12,152 nucleotides of DNA from an uncultured Selenomonadales bacterium (GTDB taxonomy: Bacteria > Bacillota > Negativicutes > Selenomonadales > Selenomonadaceae), in NCBI GenBank assembly GCA_947305445.1, contig CAMZDU010000008.1:1-12152 (forward strand). Reading direction: 5' to 3'. The notes beneath the pieces were generated by a model. That model searched no databases. It saw nothing but the letters and a program-made list of their open reading frames with translations, and was not told where the DNA came from. Every line of letters starts with the position of its first letter. The stretch's first letter is position 1. Both the position numbers and the translations under genes were made by a program. Shown one piece after another: positions 9,260 to 12,152 of this stretch.

Positions 9260-9906
9260 CAGCGCACCGTCCTTTCGAGCAACCATTGCGTCCACTCGTC
9301 GAGACCCGTGCCGCGTGTGCAACTCGTCTCAAAAATTTTTATCGTCGGGTGTAGCGTAGTCAAGTCAGTCCGCGCCGATTGCAAGTCAAAGTTCGTGAAC
9401 GGTAGCAGATCTATTTTGTTAAGCACCGCCGCCGCCGACTCCTTGAAAATCAGCGGATACTTTAGCGGCTTGTCGTCGCCTTCGGTTATCGACAACACGA
9501 CCGCTTTAAAATTTTCGCCGATGTCGAATTCGGCAGGACAAACCAAATTGCCGACGTTCTCGACAATCAGCAAGTCAAGCGAGTTCAAGTCGAGCGAGGC
9601 GCAAGCTTTTTGAATCATTGCCGCGTCGAGGTGACAGCCGCCCGCCGTGTTAATCTGAATCACGTCGATGCCGGCTCGCTCAATTCGTTCGGCGTCCTTT
9701 GCGGTGAACAGGTCGCCCTCAATCACTGCGATTTTAATTTTATCGGCGAGGCGAGCCAAAGTTTTTTCAAGCAACGTCGTCTTGCCGGAGCCGGGCGAGC
9801 CCATTAAATTCATCACGACTACACCGCATTCAGCGAAATGTTTGCGGTTGAGGGCGGCAAGCTCGTCGTTCGCGCCCAAAATATTTTTCATTAGTTTAAT
9901 TTCCAA
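9259..9906 (-). CDS. hypB: Hydrogenase/urease nickel incorporation GTPase HypB
   Basis: A 215-aa SIMIBI-class GTPase that loads nickel into [NiFe] hydrogenase together with HypA. It has the P-loop GSPGSGKT (36-43), GGCHLDA with Cys91-His92 and LVCPAEFDIGE with Cys123 (the conserved G-domain metal site), and the guanine-specificity motif NKID (163-166). The N-terminus lacks both the CxxCGC high-affinity nickel motif and a histidine-rich stretch, so it is the short, non-storage form. The start is TTG at 9906 with GGGAGG 7 bases upstream; an ATG five codons later is possible. It shares one base with the downstream protease gene. Confidence 0.97.
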   Translation of the reverse strand: MEIKLMKNILGANDELAALNRKHFAECGVVVMNLMGSPGSGKTTLLEKTLARLADKIKIAVIEGDLFTAKDAERIERAGIDVIQINTAGGCHLDAAMIQKACASLDLNSLDLLIVENVGNLVCPAEFDIGENFKAVVLSITEGDDKPLKYPLIFKESAAAVLNKIDLLPFTNFDLQSARTDLTTLHPTIKIFETSCTRGTGLDEWTQWLLERTVR

Positions 9907-9928
9907 AACAAAACCTCCCGTGCGGTCA

Positions 9929-10069
9929 TCAGCGCAAAAATTTTCGGGTTGGCCTTCGAGTGCGCGACTTGGCCTTCGTCAGCGCGTGCCAATGTTTTTC
10001 GCGCTCAATCTGCCGCTCGCGCAATAAAAAAAATTTTAACTTGGAAATAGTTAAAAATTTTTGGTGCAC
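9929..10069 (-). CDS. Possible small basic ORF filling the hypA-hypB gap
   Basis: A 46-codon frame runs from a GTG sharing one base with the hypA stop (TAGTG) to a TGA 22 bases before hypB. It is very rich in Arg and Lys, with a stretch such as LRERQIEREKHWHALTKAK followed by a more repetitive basic tail. A TTG at 10024 would give a 31-residue version. I see no Shine-Dalgarno site, its first part covers an AT-rich hairpin with a T-tract, and its tail covers a 20-bp imperfect tandem duplication. I recognise no family. It may be chance coding or a remnant. Confidence 0.2.
   Translation of the reverse strand: MHQKFLTISKLKFFLLRERQIEREKHWHALTKAKSRTRRPTRKFLR
9949..9988. repeat. 20-bp imperfect tandem duplication in the hypA-hypB spacer
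   Basis: Two adjacent 20-bp units (9949-9968 and 9969-9988) share their first ten bases, TTGGCCTTCG, and 15 of 20 positions overall. The unit length is not a multiple of three. Function unknown. Confidence 0.6.
10026..10056 (-). terminator. AT-rich hairpin with T-tract after hypA (weak terminator or attenuator)
   Basis: On the minus strand an 8-bp stem (TTTTAACT/AGTTAAAA, 10056-10049 with 10041-10034) encloses a 7-base loop and is followed by eight Ts (10033-10026). It lies 12 bases past the hypA stop. The stem has only one G-C pair, so termination would be partial at best. It could lower hypB expression relative to hypA. Confidence 0.35.
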
Positions 10070-10407
10070 TACTCGCAATCCACAAAGTCAACGAGCAATT
10101 CACGACCGCTTTGTAAAATTAAAATTCCATCACATTCGGGACAAAAAAAATTGTAGCGTTCGAGCTGAAAAATTTTGCCGCACTTGTTGCACGCCGCAGT
10201 AATCGGCACGCGATTAATCACAAGCTCTGCGTCGTCAGCGGGAGTATTTTTTTTCAGCACGTCGAAAGACAAGCGCAACGCCTCGACTTCGACGCCGGCC
10301 AATTCTCCGAGCGTCAATCCGACCGTGAAAATTTTTGTTGCGTGATTTTTTTCCGCCGCCTCCAGCGCGATATTTAAAATACTTTCAACAAGTGTTGCCT
10401 CGTGCAA
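10069..10407 (-). CDS. hypA: Hydrogenase nickel incorporation protein HypA
   Basis: A 112-aa nickel metallochaperone that binds Ni at its N-terminal Met-His-Glu and zinc at two CxxC pairs, handing nickel with HypB to the hydrogenase large subunit. Starting at TTG 10407 gives MHEATLVESIL, the canonical N-terminus with nickel ligand His2. The zinc site is CNKC (73-76) and CPEC (89-92). Upstream in-frame GTG (10416) and ATG (10413) would bury His2, and they are too close to or overlap the GGAG site, which is 8 bases before the TTG. It lies 30 bp after gmhA and 162 bp before hypB. Confidence 0.96.
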   Translation of the reverse strand: MHEATLVESILNIALEAAEKNHATKIFTVGLTLGELAGVEVEALRLSFDVLKKNTPADDAELVINRVPITAACNKCGKIFQLERYNFFCPECDGILILQSGRELLVDFVDCE

Positions 10408-10415
10408 AATCATCA

Positions 10416-10419
10416 CTCC
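10416..10419 (-). promoter_or_regulatory. Shine-Dalgarno site that fixes the hypA start at TTG
   Basis: GGAG on the minus strand is followed by 8 bases and then TTG at 10407. The upstream ATG would be only 2 bases away and the GTG overlaps the site. The spacing and the Met-His-Glu requirement of HypA agree. Confidence 0.8.
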
Positions 10420-10437
10420 AAAAAAATTAGGGCGTGG

Positions 10438-11103
10438 TCATTCTCCGAAAAATTCGTTCTCAAGCGCAAGGCAGAGCATGTGATAAATCGGCAGGTGGAA
10501 TTCTTGAATCGTGTACGACGAATCGGCCGGCACGCATACTGCCACGTCCGACAAATGCCTCAGTCGACCGCCGCGCCGCCCCGTCATTGCAATGACTTTA
10601 AGTCCGATAATTTTGGCGACTTCCACGGCGAACAACACGTTGTCCGAATTGCCCGATGTCGAAATTGCAAGCAACACGTCGCCGCGCCGACCGAGTCCGA
10701 AGATTTGTTGCGCGAAAATCAAATTCGGCGACACGTCATTTGCGAAGGCGGTCAACAGTGAAGTTTCGCCGACCAAACTGACAGTCGGCAACGCGCCTTG
10801 AAGATTCGCCTTGAAGAACTCGACGTCGGCCGGAAAAAGTTCCTGTGCACGCGTGACGAATTCGGGATTGCACTTGTCAATTTTGCGCGGCAGAAGAAAA
10901 CCTTTCATCAGCTCGCCGACGATGTGCATAGCGTCCGCCGCAGAACCGCCGTTGCCGCAGGTGATAAGCTTGCCGCCGCCGCGAAAGCCTTCGCAAAGAG
11001 TTTCAATCATTGCGAACAAATCGGCACGACAAATTTCCAGCGCGGGATAGCGTTTAATCAGTTCCTCGATTTTGGTTGTGGTAATTGTTTTAATGATAAT
11101 CAC
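10438..11103 (-). CDS. gmhA: D-sedoheptulose 7-phosphate isomerase-like SIS-domain protein
   Basis: A 221-aa sugar isomerase domain protein. Motifs are CGNGGSAADAMHIVGEL (49-65) with the likely catalytic Glu64, LLAISTSGNSDNV (144-156), and IQEFH (199-203) with the likely catalytic His203. GmhA proteins make D-glycero-D-manno-heptose 7-phosphate for LPS heptose or other glycans. Compared with the roughly 190-aa Escherichia form it is longer, with an insertion around residues 68-118. I recall such long forms also in Firmicutes without LPS, so the exact substrate is open. The start is GTG at 11103; AAAGGA sits only 3 bases upstream, which is unusually close. It begins 9 bp after the HEPN-like gene, so the two are probably cotranscribed. 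Confidence 0.85.
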   Translation of the reverse strand: MIIIKTITTTKIEELIKRYPALEICRADLFAMIETLCEGFRGGGKLITCGNGGSAADAMHIVGELMKGFLLPRKIDKCNPEFVTRAQELFPADVEFFKANLQGALPTVSLVGETSLLTAFANDVSPNLIFAQQIFGLGRRGDVLLAISTSGNSDNVLFAVEVAKIIGLKVIAMTGRRGGRLRHLSDVAVCVPADSSYTIQEFHLPIYHMLCLALENEFFGE

Positions 11104-11112
11104 GCGTCCTTT

Positions 11113-11994
11113 CTAAAGTTTCGTCCAGATGTTGAGATTGTTTAACGGAATGGAGTTTTCGTCGTCGAGAGCTTCCAGCGGAATGATGTAAGTTTTTCCG
11201 CCGCAGTCAATCTTATAATCCGTGCCGTAGTCCGAATAATATTTTGATTTTTCGTGAGCTTTGTATTCCGTGGTGATTTGAATTTTGTCGGACGCCGAGC
11301 CACCGACGGGCGCGAACCTTATCAGCCACGTCGTATTTTCTACACGAAGACGAGCGCAAGTTTTTAAAAAGAACGGCGCGTTTACGACGGGCAGAGCTTC
11401 GGTTGACTCGTCGCGGAAATTTCCGTGCGCGGAGATATATTTTTCAAGTTTGTCGTAATACGTGATAATCGCGGCCTCAAAATGTCCCGCAGTCGGCACG
11501 GCGTATTTGCCGCGCACCGTCAAAAAAATTATGTAGTACAGCAAGTTCAACATCTCGCCGCTTATCCGCAAGTGTTTGCGGCCGTGCGCGAAGACGAACT
11601 CGCCGTTCTCGTTGCGGACGCCGCTCATGTTGTGCACGAAACAATTTCTTATTAATCTTATCAGCCGATAACAACCTTTGACAATCGTCGTCAACGGTCG
11701 GCTCGAATCGACAGTAATGTTTCTGTAACGATCGATAAAGTTGTTGCCTGCGGGAAAGGCAAATTTTTCCTCGACCTGGCAATCGAACATGGCAAACGCA
11801 ATCAGACACGGCACAACGGGAGCTTTCGACAAATCCGGTTCACGCCGCGCAAAACTCACAATCGAATCTGTAAACAAAACTATTTCATGCGTGGAATTGC
11901 CTTTGACGTAAATCTGTCTGGAGTCGGTGTAGGGAAATTTTATTCCCAGCTCTTCAAAGAGCAAAGTCATTGTTTCGTAAAATTTGTCGTCCAC
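11113..11994 (-). CDS. Unrecognised protein with HEPN-like R-X4-H motif
   Basis: A 293-aa protein I cannot assign to a named family. Residues about 60-165 look helical and contain IVKGCYRLIRLIRNCFVHN (104-122). This is an Arg116-Asn117-X3-His121 motif preceded by an amphipathic helix, the pattern of HEPN domains, many of which are metal-independent RNases in toxin-antitoxin or antiviral systems; others are non-catalytic. A hydrophobic helix (LLYYIIFLTV, 151-160) follows, then a C-terminal region (about 200-293) that looks beta-rich and has no recognised motif. The frame is open from TTG 12012, but I start at GTG 11994 because GGAG lies 8 bases before it and the TTG has no ribosome site. No nucleotidyltransferase (MNT) partner is visible. 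Terminator-like DNA lies directly upstream. Confidence 0.6.
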   Translation of the reverse strand: MDDKFYETMTLLFEELGIKFPYTDSRQIYVKGNSTHEIVLFTDSIVSFARREPDLSKAPVVPCLIAFAMFDCQVEEKFAFPAGNNFIDRYRNITVDSSRPLTTIVKGCYRLIRLIRNCFVHNMSGVRNENGEFVFAHGRKHLRISGEMLNLLYYIIFLTVRGKYAVPTAGHFEAAIITYYDKLEKYISAHGNFRDESTEALPVVNAPFFLKTCARLRVENTTWLIRFAPVGGSASDKIQITTEYKAHEKSKYYSDYGTDYKIDCGGKTYIIPLEALDDENSIPLNNLNIWTKL

Positions 11995-12002
11995 GTCGTC
12001 AA

Positions 12003-12006
12003 CTCC
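12003..12006 (-). promoter_or_regulatory. Shine-Dalgarno site favouring the GTG 11994 start
   Basis: GGAG on the minus strand is 8 bases before GTG 11994. It lies inside the longer frame that would start at TTG 12012, which itself has no purine-rich site upstream. Confidence 0.65.
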
Positions 12007-12017
12007 GTTCAAGCATT

Positions 12018-12052
12018 AAAAAGACTGCCGCCCGCGTTAGTGACCGACAGTC
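12018..12052 (-). terminator. Rho-independent terminator of the gene entering from the right
   Basis: Read on the minus strand, GACTGTCG (12052-12045) pairs with CGGCAGTC (12030-12023), 8 bp with one G-U. The loop is 14 bases and five Ts (12022-12018) follow. It begins 24 bases after the upstream stop. The plus strand has As at that end, so the polarity is minus. The large loop makes the strength uncertain. Confidence 0.6.
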
Positions 12053-12076
12053 GAAAAAATTTATAACCGTGAAAAG

Positions 12077-12152
12077 TTAATTGATTTTAACAATGATGTC
12101 CGCGTCCTCGTCGGCAACGATTCTTGCGCCATTGGTGTTGAGAATCAACGTG
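12077..12152 (-). CDS. C-terminal tail of an unidentified protein (partial at right edge)
   Basis: Only the last 24 codons are in the window, ending with TAA at 12079-12077. The tail reads NGARIVADEDADIIVKIN at its end and is acidic then hydrophobic. It is placed as coding because the frame is open to the edge and a terminator-like hairpin follows the stop. It is too short to assign a family. Confidence 0.5.
   Translation of the reverse strand, partial: TLILNTNGARIVADEDADIIVKIN

Noticed and set aside
8762..9322. Hydrogenase protease extended to 9322
   Set aside because: The extension overlaps hypB by 64 bp; ATG 9259 in the TGATG overlap gives the usual N-terminus.

Overview
This 12.2 kb window is coded entirely on the minus strand and is tightly packed. 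Reading with transcription (right to left) it holds 14 recognisable coding regions, plus a possible 46-residue ORF and the tail of one more gene at the right edge. Strong purine-rich Shine-Dalgarno sites, frequent TTG and GTG starts, moderate GC, a phosphoheptose isomerase homologue, [NiFe]-hydrogenase maturation genes and a secreted PheC-like protein would fit an anaerobic, possibly diderm Firmicute (Negativicutes/Selenomonadales type). That placement is inference: no rRNA or other taxonomic marker is present.

Right part (about 8.4-12.15 kb). After the tail of an unidentified gene (12152-12077) comes a hairpin with a T-tract (12052-12018). It is followed at once by an unrecognised 293-aa protein with an R-X4-H motif typical of HEPN domains. 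This gene lies 9 bp upstream of a GmhA-like sugar-phosphate isomerase. Then come hypA, hypB and a hydrogenase maturation endopeptidase, which are nickel-insertion and processing functions for a [NiFe] hydrogenase not encoded here. Next is a 97-aa protein of near-perfect heptads with a C-terminal membrane helix.

Middle part (about 3.8-8.4 kb). hisA and hisF overlap and encode the two TIM-barrel enzymes around the imidazole-glycerol-phosphate branch point. A 785-aa U32-family protein follows, of the RlhA/TrhP-like Fe-S RNA hydroxylase superfamily, with a short palindromic repeat inserted in frame between its domains. It overlaps by 14 bp a secreted protein strikingly like cyclohexadienyl dehydratase (PheC).

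Left part (1-3.8 kb). queA and tgt (queuosine tRNA modification) and yajC (Sec accessory) follow in a common bacterial order. The expected secD is replaced by a dicarboxylate/amino acid:cation symporter-like protein with an extra cytoplasmic N-terminal domain of about 130 residues, running off the left edge.

Most junctions are overlaps or gaps under 40 bp, so much of the window could be read as one or two long transcripts. The only longer spaces are hypA-hypB (162 bp), the gap upstream of the HEPN-like gene, and tgt-queA (69 bp). A theme of the middle and left parts is RNA modification: a U32 protein, QueA and Tgt. The most unusual items are the HEPN-like gene beside a terminator, the U32/PheC-like overlapping pair with a possible prephenate link, the in-frame palindrome in the U32 gene, and the symporter with its N-terminal extension.
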